A stretch of 64,000 nt of DNA from Candidatus Barnesiella excrementavium (GCA_019115485.1 DXDM01000016.1:45921-109920), one strand, 5' to 3'; positions 25,371 through 37,659 are shown, counted from the stretch's first letter. Notes: a model not told the origin generated them from the letters alone. Made by a program: numbers and translations.

Positions 25371-26849
25371 ATGGAAAAATCGGATATCGGGCTCATCGGT
25401 CTCGCCGTCATGGGCGAGAATCTGGCCCTCAACATCGAGTCGAAGGGATACCGGGTATCGCTCTACAACCGGCTGCACCCTCACACGCCGCAGGCAGTCG
25501 ACCGCTTTCTCGCCAGTGTGGGCGAAGGGAAGAAGTTCCTGCCCACCTACTCGCTCGACCAACTGGTCGAATCGCTCAAAAGGCCCCGCAAGATTCTGCT
25601 GATGATACGGGCCGGCGAACCGGTCGACGAGATGATAACGGCCTTGCTGCCCCTGCTGGCACAGGGCGACATCATCATCGACGGCGGCAACTCGGACTAC
25701 CGCGATACCCGACGGCGGCAGAAAGCCCTGAGCGAGAAGGGCATCTACCTGGTGGGGTGCGGCATCTCGGGCGGTGAGGAGGGGGCCCTGCACGGCCCCT
25801 CAATCATGCCGGGCGGCGACGAAAAGGTATCGGTCGAGGTACTGCCGCTGCTGCAAGCCATCGCGGCCCATCTCGACGACGGTACCCCCTGTTGCACCTG
25901 GATCGGTCCCGACGGCTCGGGACACCTGGTCAAGACGGTACACAACGGCATCGAGTACAGCGACATGCAACTCATTGCCGAGAGCTATTCGCTCTTGAAA
26001 ATCAAACTGAAAAATAACCACGACGAGATGGCCCGCACCTTCGAGGCCTGGAACCGGGGGGTGTTGGAGAGTTACCTGATTGGCATCACGGCTCCTATCC
26101 TGCGTTATCGGGAGGAGGACGGCTGCTACCTGATTGACCGGATTGCCGACCGGGCCCGGCAGAAGGGTACCGGCAAATGGTGTGTCGAGGCGGCGCTCGA
26201 CAGCGCCACTCCGCTGGGAGTCACCACCCAGGCCGTCTTTGCCCGGTTCCTGTCGTCCCGCGAACAGGAGCGTACCCGGGCGCACCGACTCTATCCCGAC
26301 CCGGCCCCCACACCCATTTTCGCACTCGGTGTCGACGACCTGCACCACGCCCTCTACGCCTCGAAAATCATGGCCTACGCCCAGGGTTTCGACCTGCTCT
26401 ACCAGATGTCATGCCTGTATGACTGGCACCTCAACCTCTCGACCCTGGCCACCATCTGGCGCAAGGGTTGCATCATACAGTCGCGCTTCCTCCGCGAGAT
26501 TGCCACCGTGTACCGACAGACCGGGCACTACGAACCTCTGCTCTTCAACCCCTACTTCCGCGAGAAGATAAGCCTCTGCCTCCCCTCCTGGCGACGGGTG
26601 GTGAGTGCCGCACTCTCGGCCGGGATAGCCCTGCCGGCCACCACGGCGGCTCTGACGGCTTTCGACAGCTGGCGATGCGCCAAGTCGCCGGCCAACCTCA
26701 TACAGGCCCAACGCGACTACTTCGGCGCCCACCTGTACGAACGGACCGATGCCCCCGAAGGGGTGCTCTTCCACACCGACTGGTCCCGACGGGAACCGGC
26801 CGACAACTTCCGCCCCTCCTCTTCTACCGATTCTCCCCATAAAGATTAA
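25371..26849 (+). CDS. gnd: 6-phosphogluconate dehydrogenase (decarboxylating)
   Basis: 492 residues with the NADP Rossmann motif GLAVMGENLALNIESKGY, GGNSDYRDTRRR, the signature GCGISGGEEGALHGPSIMPGG and catalytic KTVHNGIEYSDMQLIAE. It oxidises 6-phosphogluconate to ribulose 5-phosphate, CO2 and NADPH. First gene of gnd-zwf-pgl; zwf begins 6 bases after its stop. The C-terminus has about 20 extra low-complexity residues. Confidence 0.97.
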   Translation: MEKSDIGLIGLAVMGENLALNIESKGYRVSLYNRLHPHTPQAVDRFLASVGEGKKFLPTYSLDQLVESLKRPRKILLMIRAGEPVDEMITALLPLLAQGDIIIDGGNSDYRDTRRRQKALSEKGIYLVGCGISGGEEGALHGPSIMPGGDEKVSVEVLPLLQAIAAHLDDGTPCCTWIGPDGSGHLVKTVHNGIEYSDMQLIAESYSLLKIKLKNNHDEMARTFEAWNRGVLESYLIGITAPILRYREEDGCYLIDRIADRARQKGTGKWCVEAALDSATPLGVTTQAVFARFLSSREQERTRAHRLYPDPAPTPIFALGVDDLHHALYASKIMAYAQGFDLLYQMSCLYDWHLNLSTLATIWRKGCIIQSRFLREIATVYRQTGHYEPLLFNPYFREKISLCLPSWRRVVSAALSAGIALPATTAALTAFDSWRCAKSPANLIQAQRDYFGAHLYERTDAPEGVLFHTDWSRREPADNFRPSSSTDSPHKD

Positions 26850-26855
26850 CGCCCT

Positions 26856-28379
26856 ATGAACAAAATACCCGACAGCCAGATACTGGTCATCTTCGGTGCC
26901 TCGGGCGACCTCACGCACCGCAAACTCATACCCGCCCTGTTTGAACTCTTCGAGCGGAAGCTCCTCCCCGAGAAATTTCTCATCGTGGGGGTAGCCCGTA
27001 CCCGGCAGAATACCGAGGAGTTCCGCAAATCGCTCTACGAGTCGATGCTGCGCGACGGAAGAACCCATGCCACCGACAATCCCCACCTCACCAGTTTCCT
27101 GCGCTGTGTCTACTACATCGCCTGCGAGACGACCGAGAGCAAGGCCTACGGGGCCCTCTTCCGGGAAATCGAACAGCTGCGCAACGCCGCCGGCATCGAC
27201 GACAACCAGCTCTTCTACCTGGCCACGCCGCCCATCATGTACGCGGTGATCCCTCCCTTCATTCAGGCTCACCACCAGAACCGCTCGAAACAAGGGTGGC
27301 GGCGCATCATCATCGAAAAGCCCTACGGCAGCAACGAGGCCGAAGCCCGACAGCTCGACCGCCTGCTCGGCGGCATCTTCCCCGAGCGGGAAATCTACCG
27401 CATCGACCACTTCCTGGGGAAAGAGACGGTGCAGAACATACTGGTGCTGCGCTTTGCCAACGCCATCTGGGAACCCTTGTGGAACCGCAACTACATCGAC
27501 CACATCGAAATCACGGCTACCGAAACGCTGGGCGTGGAGCAACGCGGCTCCTACTACGACTCGGCCGGAGCCTTGCGCGACATGGTACAGAGCCACCTGC
27601 TGCAAATCATGGCCTTCATCGCCATGGAGCCTCCGGCCAACTTCGAGCCCGAGGCCATTCGCGACGAGATCAGCAAGGTGTTCCGCTCGCTGCGTCCGCT
27701 CTCGCGCGACGACATCGCCCGCCACACGCTGCGGGGACAATACACCACCGGCATCATCGACGGGCAACAGGTACCCGCCTACCGCGAGGAGGCTCACGTC
27801 GACCCGCAATCGGCCACCGAGACCTTCGTCGCCCTGAAACTCTTCATCGACAACTGGCGGTGGGCCGACGTGCCGGTCTACATCTACACCGGCAAACGGC
27901 TGTCCGAGAAGCGGTCGGAGGCAGTCATTCACTTTCGCAACACCCCCCGCACCTTTTTCCCGGGACAGTGCTGCGGCAATTCATGCAACCAGCTGGTCAT
28001 CACCCTGCAACCCGACGAGAGCATTCGCCTGCGCTTCGGGCTGAAACAACCCGGCAACAACTTCGAGGTGAGCCAGGTGAGTATGGACTTCTTCTACAAG
28101 TCGCTCGCCACCACACATCTGCCCGGCGCCTACGAACGGCTGCTGCTCGATGCCATGCGGGGCGACGCCCTGCTCTACTCGCGCAGCGACGCCCTGGAAC
28201 TGAGCTGGCACTTTCTGGCCCCTCTGCTCGACTGCTGGGAACGGGAGAAGGACGAGGGTCTCATCACCTACCCGGCCGGCTGCCAGATACCTCACGAGGT
28301 CATCACCCGCATCAACGCCGACCCCTATCTGCTCGAAGAGTCTGTTTGTTCCTGCTGTAATACCGACCGACACCCATGA
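26856..28379 (+). CDS. zwf: Glucose-6-phosphate 1-dehydrogenase
   Basis: 507 residues. Coenzyme loop IFGASGDLTHRKLIPALFEL at residues 11-30, substrate motif RIDHFLGKETVQN with catalytic His, and IEKPYG. It makes 6-phosphogluconolactone and NADPH. The last codon region ATGA is shared with the pgl start, giving translational coupling. Confidence 0.97.
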   Translation: MNKIPDSQILVIFGASGDLTHRKLIPALFELFERKLLPEKFLIVGVARTRQNTEEFRKSLYESMLRDGRTHATDNPHLTSFLRCVYYIACETTESKAYGALFREIEQLRNAAGIDDNQLFYLATPPIMYAVIPPFIQAHHQNRSKQGWRRIIIEKPYGSNEAEARQLDRLLGGIFPEREIYRIDHFLGKETVQNILVLRFANAIWEPLWNRNYIDHIEITATETLGVEQRGSYYDSAGALRDMVQSHLLQIMAFIAMEPPANFEPEAIRDEISKVFRSLRPLSRDDIARHTLRGQYTTGIIDGQQVPAYREEAHVDPQSATETFVALKLFIDNWRWADVPVYIYTGKRLSEKRSEAVIHFRNTPRTFFPGQCCGNSCNQLVITLQPDESIRLRFGLKQPGNNFEVSQVSMDFFYKSLATTHLPGAYERLLLDAMRGDALLYSRSDALELSWHFLAPLLDCWEREKDEGLITYPAGCQIPHEVITRINADPYLLEESVCSCCNTDRHP

Positions 28380-29092
28380 ATCCCACCATCGTACAATTTT
28401 ACCCCGATGCCTCCAAGGCGCTCATCGCCCTCACCGAGGCACTGCTCGTCTCGGTGGCCGCCCGCACCCGAAAGCCCTTCTACCTGGCCCTGTCGGGCGG
28501 TGAGACGGCCCGGCAGCTTTTCGACGTGTGGCGCACCCGATACTCCGACCCGGCCCGCTGGAAAAACGTACTCTTCTTCTGGGTCGACGAGCGGTGCGTG
28601 CCGCCCGACAGCGAAGAGAGCAACTACTACTGGGCCCACCGACTCTTTTTCAAACCGGTGGGGATACCGGCCGACCACATCTTCCGCATTCACGGCGAGG
28701 CCCCTCCCGAGCAGGAGGCCGAGCGGTATGCCCGCCTGATGGCCGACCGTCTGCCCGACCGCGAGGGGCTGCCGCGATTCGACTGCACCCTGCTGGGCAT
28801 CGGCGAGGACGAACATGTGGCCTCGATATTCGACCACAGCCTGTTGCAGAGCGACGACCTCTACGCCGTGTCGCAACACCCTGCCACCGGGCAATACCGG
28901 GTGACGCAGACCGGCGAAGTGATACTCGCCTCCCGCGAAATTCTCATTGCGTTGGTAGGAAAACGGAAAAAAGAGTTGCTGCACCGGCTGACCGCCCGCC
29001 CCGACAGCGTCGTAACCCCGGCCACCTACATCTTGGCACACACGTCGCGGGCCACGATTTTCAGTGAAATAGGATTATTCAACCGGGAACTC

Positions 29093-29101
<9 letters not shown>
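28376..29101 (+). CDS. pgl: 6-phosphogluconolactonase
   Basis: 241 residues of the DevB/Pgl type: [38 protein letters not shown] and [14 protein letters not shown]. It hydrolyses 6-phosphogluconolactone, completing the three-enzyme oxidative pentose phosphate branch. It overlaps zwf by 4 bases at the 5' end and convergent trmD by 9 bases at the 3' end. Confidence 0.95.
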
Positions 29102-31564
<2,463 letters not shown>

Positions 31565-31578
31565 AAAGATATTCGGTT

Positions 31579-31872
31579 ATGGTAAAACACATTGTCACTT
31601 TCAAACTCACCGGCACCCCCGAGGAACGCAAAGAGGTAGCCACCCGGTTCAAAAACGCCCTGCTCGAACTGCCCGCCGTAATCGACGTGCTGCGAAGCAT
31701 CGAAGTGGGTATCAACGAGAATCCCGCCGAGAGCTGGGACGTCGTACTCACCGCTACCGTCGACTGCATGGCCGACGTGGAGACCTATGCCAAGCACCCG
31801 GCTCACGTAGCTGCCGCCGGTCTGCTCGCCGGACACAAGGCCGACCGCGCCTGCGTCGATTACACCTGCTGA
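31579..31872 (+). CDS. Dabb (stress-responsive A/B barrel) protein
   Basis: 97 residues, starting MVKHIVTFKLTGTPEERKEVATRF and containing VIDVLRSIEVGINENPAESWDVVLTATVD and a final KHPAHVAAAGLL motif. This is the Dabb dimeric ferredoxin-like fold. Enzymatic role unknown. It starts 14 bases after the ABC-F gene and is probably co-transcribed. Confidence 0.85.
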   Translation: MVKHIVTFKLTGTPEERKEVATRFKNALLELPAVIDVLRSIEVGINENPAESWDVVLTATVDCMADVETYAKHPAHVAAAGLLAGHKADRACVDYTC

Positions 31873-31922
31873 GGGTCGATGCCTGCCGATACGGATCGGG
31901 TCAACAGCCGCACCTGACACAC

Positions 31923-31970
31923 AAAAAACGAGAGCGAAAGAGGGGGATAAAACCCACACTTTCGCTCTCG
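31923..31970 (-). terminator. Hairpin terminator serving the minus-strand 43-aa gene
   Basis: cgagagcgaaag (31929-31940) pairs with ctttcgctctcg (31959-31970). Six A residues at 31923-31928 form the T-tract on the minus strand, about 55 bases past the small ORF's stop. It can also stop plus-strand transcription from the Dabb gene. Confidence 0.75.
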
Positions 31971-32024
31971 CTCTATATCACAGACTTGTCACACCCGGTG
32001 CAAGCCTCACTCATTTTCTAAAAG

Positions 32025-32156
32025 TCAGGCAACCGCCGTTGCCAATTTTTTTTGCAACAGGGCTGTCAACTCCTGGCACATGGGCCCGTTGCCCATGGCA
32101 CGATACTTCGCTATCTGATACCGAAGCATCTCTACTGTCATTTGTTCTTTCATCAT
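32025..32156 (-). CDS. 43-residue hypothetical protein
   Basis: Reads MMKEQMTVEMLRYQIAKYRA then MGNGPMCQELTALLQKKLATAVA. Mostly amphipathic helix, basic, without membrane segment or signal. Support for a real gene: a TATATTTG -7 box about 65 bases upstream, a purine-rich segment before the start codon, and a hairpin with a T6 tail about 55 bases past the stop, all on the minus strand. Other ORFs in this space run in different frames and lack this arrangement. Not recognised; possibly a small helical regulatory or ribosome-associated protein, but that is a guess. Confidence 0.55.
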   Translation of the reverse strand: MMKEQMTVEMLRYQIAKYRAMGNGPMCQELTALLQKKLATAVA

Positions 32157-32220
32157 AATTCAGCCTTTTTGTTCTCCACCCGTTATGGAAAACGGTTTGT
32201 TTTTTACTCTTTTTACATTG

Positions 32221-32262
32221 CAAATATAATACCATTCCCCGAAAAAACATGTTGTACAACAT
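32221..32262 (-). promoter_or_regulatory. Promoter of the 43-aa gene with 14-bp palindrome
   Basis: A -7 box TATATTTG (32228-32221 on the minus strand) lies 20 bases downstream of a perfect 14-bp palindrome, ATGTTGTACAACAT (32249-32262). A near-identical palindrome lies at 58030-58043 upstream of a candidate small RNA, suggesting a shared regulator. Confidence 0.55.
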
Positions 32263-32397
32263 AAAAAATATGTTGCTTTTTCATGTATTTTATATTTCAG
32301 GAGATAATCGGCTTCGTCTAAAAGATTAATTAACCAAATAATTATCAATCGATTAAATACATTCGGCGAAAGATTTTACCGCCCCGCCATTTTTTTA

Positions 32398-32405
32398 TAC
32401 TTTTG
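32398..32405 (+). promoter_or_regulatory. -7 promoter box of metA
   Basis: TACTTTTG matches TAnnTTTG, 38 bases before the metA ATG. No S-box/SAM riboswitch-like fold was evident in the roughly 240 bases between the two divergent promoters. Confidence 0.5.
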
Positions 32406-32442
32406 TACTGACAGAAATCATGACAACAAACCCCACGAAACC

Positions 32443-33360
32443 ATGCCTGTAAAGATTCCGTCATCACTGCCGGCTGTCGAGATTCTCAAAGCCGAAAACA
32501 TATTCGTCATGGACGACCTGCGTGCATCGACGCAGGACATTCGTCCGTTGAAGCTACTCATTCTCAACCTGATGCCGTTGAAAATCGTCACCGAAACCGA
32601 CCTGCTGCGCCTCATCTCGAACACGCCGCTGCAAATCGAGCTCGACCTGATGAACGTCTCGGGACACATCTCGCACAACACGCCGGTCGAGCACATCGAC
32701 ACCTTTTACAAGGATTTCAGCGAGATACGCACCCACAACTACGACGGCATGATTATCACCGGCGCACCGGTCGAACGGCTCGATTTCGAGGCGGTCGACT
32801 ACTGGGACGAACTGGTCGACATCTTCGACTGGGCCCGCACTCACGTCACCTCGACCCTCTACATCTGCTGGGCAGCCCTGGCAGGACTTTACCATTTCTA
32901 TGGCATACCCAAACACCCGCTGCCGCAAAAGCTGTTCGGGGTCTTCTCCCACTACAAACACGACGAGAAGAACCCCATCTTCCGCGGGTTCGACGACCGC
33001 TTCGAGGTGCCGCACAGCCGCTACTCCGAGGTGCGCCGCTGCGACATCGAGAAGAGAAGCGAACTCACAATACTCTCCGAGTCGGAAGAGGCCGGGGTCT
33101 ATCTGGTGATGGCCCGCGGCGGCCGCGAGTTCTTCATCACCGGCCACTCCGAATACTCGGCCCTCACGCTCGACATCGAGTACCGCCGCGACCGGGCCAA
33201 GGGGCTCGACATCGCCGTGCCCCGCAACTACTACCCCGACGACGACCCGAACAACGCGCCCGTGGTCACCTGGCGGGGACACGCCAACCTGCTCTTCACC
33301 AACTGGCTCAACTACTTCGTATATCAACAAACGCCCTATAACCTCAACGATATCCGATGA
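32443..33360 (+). CDS. metA: Homoserine O-acyltransferase MetA (predicted acetyl-CoA type)
   Basis: 305 residues with catalytic Cys142 ([14 protein letters not shown]), the HSRY histidine motif and FFITGHSEY. MetA activates homoserine for methionine synthesis. Residue 111 is Glu (GAPVE), where E. coli MetA has Gly (GAPLG). In characterised members Glu111 goes with acetyl-CoA rather than succinyl-CoA, so homoserine O-acetyltransferase activity is predicted. The ATGA at its end starts the next gene. Confidence 0.93.
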   Translation: MPVKIPSSLPAVEILKAENIFVMDDLRASTQDIRPLKLLILNLMPLKIVTETDLLRLISNTPLQIELDLMNVSGHISHNTPVEHIDTFYKDFSEIRTHNYDGMIITGAPVERLDFEAVDYWDELVDIFDWARTHVTSTLYICWAALAGLYHFYGIPKHPLPQKLFGVFSHYKHDEKNPIFRGFDDRFEVPHSRYSEVRRCDIEKRSELTILSESEEAGVYLVMARGGREFFITGHSEYSALTLDIEYRRDRAKGLDIAVPRNYYPDDDPNNAPVVTWRGHANLLFTNWLNYFVYQQTPYNLNDIR

Positions 33361-35183
33361 CTACCTCACGTCGTATAGAACTGCTGGCCCCGGCCAAGAA
33401 TGCCGAAATCGGGAAGGAGGCAATCCTTCACGGGGCCGATGCCGTCTACATCGGGGCTCCCCGATTCGGTGCCCGCTCGGCCGCCGGTAACAGCCTCGAC
33501 GACCTGGCCGGACTCATCGACCTGGCCCACCGCTTCGACGCCCGCGTCTACATCACCTTCAACACCCTGCTCTACGACCACGAACTGGGCGAAGCCGAAC
33601 GCCTCATCGGCCAGCTCTACCGCATCGGCGCCGATGCCCTCATCGTGCAGGATATGGGCATCATGCGGCTCGACATTCCCCCCATTGCCCTGCATGCCAG
33701 CACCCAGACCGACAACCGCACCCCCGCCAAGGTGGAGTTCCTCGAACGGTGCGGCTTCTCGCAGGTAGTTCTGGCCCGGGAGCTTTCGCTCGACGAAATC
33801 CGGGCCATCAGCTCCACCGTACAGGTACCGCTCGAAGTGTTCGTGCACGGAGCGCTGTGCGTGAGTTACAGCGGGCAGTGCTACCTGAGTCAGTCCATGT
33901 GCGGCCGCAGCGCCAACCGGGGCGAGTGCGCACAGTACTGCCGGTTGCCCTATACCCTCATTGACGGGCGCGGACGCATCGTGGCCCGCGACAAACACCT
34001 GCTCTCACTGCGCGACCTCAACCAGAGCGACCGGCTGGAAGAGCTGCTCGATGCCGGTGTCTCTTCGCTGAAAATCGAGGGGCGTCTCAAAGAGATGGCC
34101 TATGTGAAGAACTGCACCGCCTACTACCGGCAGGCGCTCGACCGCATCTTCGAGCGGCGCCCCGAGTACCGACGCTCCTCGACGGGTGTCTCGACCATCG
34201 ACTTTACGCCCCGCCTCGAAAAGAGCTTCAACCGGGGTTTCACCCACTACTTTCTCGACGGACGCACCGCCGCCCCCATCGCCTCGCCCGACACCCCCAA
34301 GTCGCTGGGCGAATATGTGGGCGAGGTGAAACAGACCGACCGCAACTCGTTTGTCGTGGCCGGTACCACGGCGCTGCACAACGGCGACGGCCTCTGCTAC
34401 GTCACCCCCCGGGGCGAGTTCGAAGGGGTGCGTGTGAACCGGGCCGAGGGAACCCGCATCTTCCCCGCCACACCTGTCAACATCGCCCCCCACACGACAC
34501 TCTACCGCAACCTCGATTTCGAGTTTGAAAAACAGCTGTCCCGCCCCACGGCCGACCGCCGCGTGGGGGTATCCCTCCGGCTCTATGCCGTGCCCGACGG
34601 CTTTGCCCTCGACCTGACCGACGAGTGCGGCCTGCGGGTAACCGTGCGCGAGGATACGCCGCACCAGCCGGCCCGCACCCCACAGCAGGAGAATCAGCGC
34701 AAACAACTGAGCAAACTGGGTACCTCGATTTACACCGCCACCCACATCGACCTCGACATAGACGAGAACCTCTTCATACCGGCATCGACCCTGTCGAAGC
34801 TGCGGCAGCAGGGGGTCGAATGGCTCGACAGGGCCCGCCGGCTGGCCTATCGGCCCGAACGCCGGCTGCCCGAAGATCGGTCCGCCCGCTTCCCGCAAAG
34901 TTCGCTCAACTACCTGGGCAACGTGTCGAACCACCTGGCCGAAGCGTTCTACCGGGAGCACGGCGTGACTCACATCGACCCGGCCTTCGAAAGCCGTCCG
35001 GTCGAAGGGGTACCGCTCATGTTCACCCGCCACTGCATACGCCACATGCTGGGGTATTGCAAAAAGACGCCGGCCGGGAAAGAGCTGCCCGAACCGCTCA
35101 CCCTGCTCTACAAGGGCGAACGGCTCACCCTGCACTTCGACTGCAAGGCTTGCGAAATGACCCTGCAACGGGAAGCGAAATAA
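33357..35183 (+). CDS. U32-family peptidase-like protein (RlhA/YhbU type)
   Basis: 608 residues. N-terminal TIM-barrel-like U32 domain begins [28 protein letters not shown], with LHASTQTDN and the cysteine-rich signature [23 protein letters not shown]-terminal extension (about 400-608) has further cysteines ([20 protein letters not shown]). Relatives include RlhA, which hydroxylates 23S rRNA, and so-called collagenases, so peptidase activity is not certain. It overlaps metA by 4 bases, suggesting one operon. Confidence 0.9.
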   Translation: MTTSRRIELLAPAKNAEIGKEAILHGADAVYIGAPRFGARSAAGNSLDDLAGLIDLAHRFDARVYITFNTLLYDHELGEAERLIGQLYRIGADALIVQDMGIMRLDIPPIALHASTQTDNRTPAKVEFLERCGFSQVVLARELSLDEIRAISSTVQVPLEVFVHGALCVSYSGQCYLSQSMCGRSANRGECAQYCRLPYTLIDGRGRIVARDKHLLSLRDLNQSDRLEELLDAGVSSLKIEGRLKEMAYVKNCTAYYRQALDRIFERRPEYRRSSTGVSTIDFTPRLEKSFNRGFTHYFLDGRTAAPIASPDTPKSLGEYVGEVKQTDRNSFVVAGTTALHNGDGLCYVTPRGEFEGVRVNRAEGTRIFPATPVNIAPHTTLYRNLDFEFEKQLSRPTADRRVGVSLRLYAVPDGFALDLTDECGLRVTVREDTPHQPARTPQQENQRKQLSKLGTSIYTATHIDLDIDENLFIPASTLSKLRQQGVEWLDRARRLAYRPERRLPEDRSARFPQSSLNYLGNVSNHLAEAFYREHGVTHIDPAFESRPVEGVPLMFTRHCIRHMLGYCKKTPAGKELPEPLTLLYKGERLTLHFDCKACEMTLQREAK

Positions 35184-35420
35184 ACGAATATCTCCCTTAG
35201 GCCATACCTGTAAGGTCTGGTGCATTCGAGCAGCCGGTCGACATCGGCCGCAAAGAGCGCATCGGGAGGAGGCTTTTTACCTCCACTGAAAGCGGGGCAA
35301 AAGGAGAAAAATCCATTTAGTTTTTTTATTATTTATGCAGACTCTCTTTGAAACGATTCATTTAATATTATTAAAAGCACATTTAAGCCTGTAAACGGAC
35401 GTTTAATTGCCATAAATTTC

Positions 35421-35428
35421 TACCTTTG
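35421..35428 (+). promoter_or_regulatory. -7 promoter box of the secreted protease gene
   Basis: TACCTTTG in a strongly AT-rich stretch, 36 bases before the start codon. The remaining roughly 230 bases back to the U32 gene hold no ORF and no convincing terminator. Confidence 0.55.
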
Positions 35429-35463
35429 TAGAAATACCATCATATATAGTAAAAACATACACC

Positions 35464-37158
35464 ATGAAAAAATGGATTTTGTCTCTTCTGGCGTTGACGG
35501 TGCTCACGGTTGCATCGGCGCAGAACCTCAGGGAATCGGTGGCCATCGTTCGCCCCAAACTCAGTGAAAACACACAAACCTTCCTGACCGATTTCAGCAA
35601 ATCGCTCCGCAAGAACGGCTTCTACTCGGCAGCCGATATTCTCGAAAATTACGGGAAAGGCTCGTTCGGCACGGGATTTGCCTACCGTAACAAACAGGAC
35701 AACCGCCTGTACATCATCACCAACCGCCACGTGGTGGAGCAAGCCGAATGGGTTGACATCGAATTCTCTCTGCCCGACAACAGCTCCAAGAGGTTTGCCG
35801 ACTGTCCGGTCATCGGTGTGCACGACGATTTCGACATAGCCTTCATCGCCCTTCCCCAAGGGGCACAAGTACCCACCCTCGAAATTACCGATAAGGCCAT
35901 AACCGACGGCACCACCGTATTCACGGCCGGATTTCCTGCGCTGGCCGAAAAGCCCTCGTGGCAACTGGGACAAGGCATTGTGTCGAATGCCAACGCCCTG
36001 ATCGAGTCGCTGACCCACAACAAAGAGCTCCCCTTGATACAGCACACCGCACAGGTCGACGCCGGCAGCTCGGGTGGACCGCTGCTCATTCGCGACGAAC
36101 AGGCTCCTGCCGGATTTGCCGTAATCGGTATCAACACCTGGAAAGCCGTCGACCGCGAGAATACCAATTTTGCCATACCGGTGCGGGCCATCGAAGATTT
36201 CTTCCAGAACTATCCGACCGATGCCAACACCCTGCTTACCCAGGCCGATGTGACCCAGAAAGCCACGGCGCTGCTCCAAGCCACGAAATCGTCCTACGAG
36301 ACCGTGATGCCCTTCGTGTCGTACCAGTATGTCTCGAACATCTCGGCCAACACCTTCTACGATCTGGTCTTCGCAGCCTCCGACGGGGCCACCAAAGCCA
36401 TGGAGTCCTGCTTCGAACAAGGCAGCCCGCTGGAAGGTATCCGCGTCGGGCTGGCCGACATCATCTGCCGCCAGTTCTCGGGAAAAGACTACATCTTCTC
36501 GGCGGTTGCCAACCTGGACTCTATCCACAAGACGGCCGATGTCTCCTATACCACGGGCGATAAGACCATCACCACCCGGTGGACCCTCGAACAGGGACGC
36601 TGGCGGTTGATGGAGGCCGAGAATGTCAAGGCCAGCCGCATCGAGGCCAACGGCATCTCCAAGAGCTACGGCTTCGGCACCTCGATCTATCTGGGCATCA
36701 TCTCACCGCTCAACAATGCGTTCGACCTCTCGTACAGCGTAGCCTTCAAACGCACCATACTCACCTTCATGACTTACGAAATCAGCGCTTCGCTCCTGAA
36801 ACTCAACACCGAGAAAAAGGATTGGGAAGGGTTGAACGAAATTGTCGTACCCAGCACGCGAAATGCCTTCGACATCAATTTCGGTCTCGGCGGACAACTC
36901 CCCGTCAAGTGCGGCCCCATCTATCTGGTGCCCTATGCCAAGGTACTGGGAGGTCTCTACCTGGGATCCGACGTGAGCGGTATCGACTACGGTCTGGGAG
37001 CCGGAGTGGAGGTAGCCTACAAGTTCGGTTACCAGAACTATGTATTTGCCAACATCGGCTATCTGGGCAAGAAGATGAAACCCTTCGACGACCAGACCTA
37101 CCGCCTCAAATCGAAAATGCTCTCGGGTGTGGCCTTCTCGATAGGAGTCAGTTTCTAA
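35464..37158 (+). CDS. Exported trypsin-like serine protease with C-terminal barrel-like domain
   Basis: 564 residues; signal peptide cleaved near ASA-QN. A chymotrypsin-fold domain has the full triad: His89 (YIITNRHVVE), Asp124 (DDFDIAFIAL) and Ser203 (DAGSSGGPLL). Residues about 255-390 resemble an SnoaL/DUF-like alpha-beta domain. The last 165 residues are alternating amphipathic strands ending GVAFSIGVSF, like an outer-membrane barrel. Unlike DegP there is no PDZ domain. A surface-anchored protease is inferred. A small lipoprotein gene follows after 28 bases. Confidence 0.82.
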   Translation: MKKWILSLLALTVLTVASAQNLRESVAIVRPKLSENTQTFLTDFSKSLRKNGFYSAADILENYGKGSFGTGFAYRNKQDNRLYIITNRHVVEQAEWVDIEFSLPDNSSKRFADCPVIGVHDDFDIAFIALPQGAQVPTLEITDKAITDGTTVFTAGFPALAEKPSWQLGQGIVSNANALIESLTHNKELPLIQHTAQVDAGSSGGPLLIRDEQAPAGFAVIGINTWKAVDRENTNFAIPVRAIEDFFQNYPTDANTLLTQADVTQKATALLQATKSSYETVMPFVSYQYVSNISANTFYDLVFAASDGATKAMESCFEQGSPLEGIRVGLADIICRQFSGKDYIFSAVANLDSIHKTADVSYTTGDKTITTRWTLEQGRWRLMEAENVKASRIEANGISKSYGFGTSIYLGIISPLNNAFDLSYSVAFKRTILTFMTYEISASLLKLNTEKKDWEGLNEIVVPSTRNAFDINFGLGGQLPVKCGPIYLVPYAKVLGGLYLGSDVSGIDYGLGAGVEVAYKFGYQNYVFANIGYLGKKMKPFDDQTYRLKSKMLSGVAFSIGVSF

Positions 37159-37186
37159 CTAATCACCTATACAAAAAAACAGAATC

Positions 37187-37597
37187 ATGAAAAGAATCTT
37201 ATGGTTATGCCCGCTGTTGCTGCTGATGCTGGCAGTAATCGGCTGCGACGACAAGAGTAAAGACGACGGAAATCTGGGTGACCAGTTATCCGAAACTACC
37301 TGGGCCTCGGAGATGGCCGAGTATCCCTTCCTGGCCAACTTCCCGGCCTATGACGGTGAACTGGAAAACCACCGGTACAGCGAAACGATGGGCATGCTGC
37401 AATACATCATTATGGATTATGAGTGCGAAGAGTCGGTTAAAACCAACTATTGCGCCAAACTGGAAGCAGCAGGATTCGTAGACGAAAACGGATATGGCAT
37501 CTATAAGAAGACGACTGCCGAGTATAACCTGACGGTGAGTGTCTCGTACGTGGGCGGCACGTTGGCCCTGAGCCTCAGTGCCACCCCTATCGACTGA
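37187..37597 (+). CDS. Small lipoprotein of unknown function
   Basis: 136 residues; lipobox AVIGC (Cys20) followed by an Asp/Lys-rich tether. The mature part (residues 35-136) contains two cysteines and a C-terminal strand-rich segment (YNLTVSVSYVGGTLALSLS). No family recognised. The 28-base spacing to the protease gene suggests a two-gene unit, so it could be an inhibitor, chaperone or accessory factor of that protease; this is inference from position only. Confidence 0.75.
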   Translation: MKRILWLCPLLLLMLAVIGCDDKSKDDGNLGDQLSETTWASEMAEYPFLANFPAYDGELENHRYSETMGMLQYIIMDYECEESVKTNYCAKLEAAGFVDENGYGIYKKTTAEYNLTVSVSYVGGTLALSLSATPID

Positions 37598-37615
37598 CAA
37601 AGGCTCTCACCTCCC

Positions 37616-37659
37616 ATACAGAAAGCCCGACGGCCTATGGCCAGCCGGGCTTTCTGTAT
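37616..37659. terminator. Hairpin between convergent lipoprotein and helicase genes
   Basis: atacagaaagcccg pairs with cgggctttctgtat, extended by ggcc/ggcc near the loop. It lies 19 bases after the lipoprotein stop. The T-tail is weak in both directions. Confidence 0.65.

Noticed and set aside
32011..32262. 83-aa minus-strand ORF overlapping the 43-aa gene
   Set aside because: It starts inside the promoter region upstream of the expected transcript start and its sequence is unlike a folded protein; the 43-aa frame fits promoter and terminator better.
32263..32442. SAM riboswitch upstream of metA
   Set aside because: Looked for because metA is often riboswitch-controlled; no GC-rich multi-helix leader is present between the -7 box and the start codon, which are only 38 bases apart.
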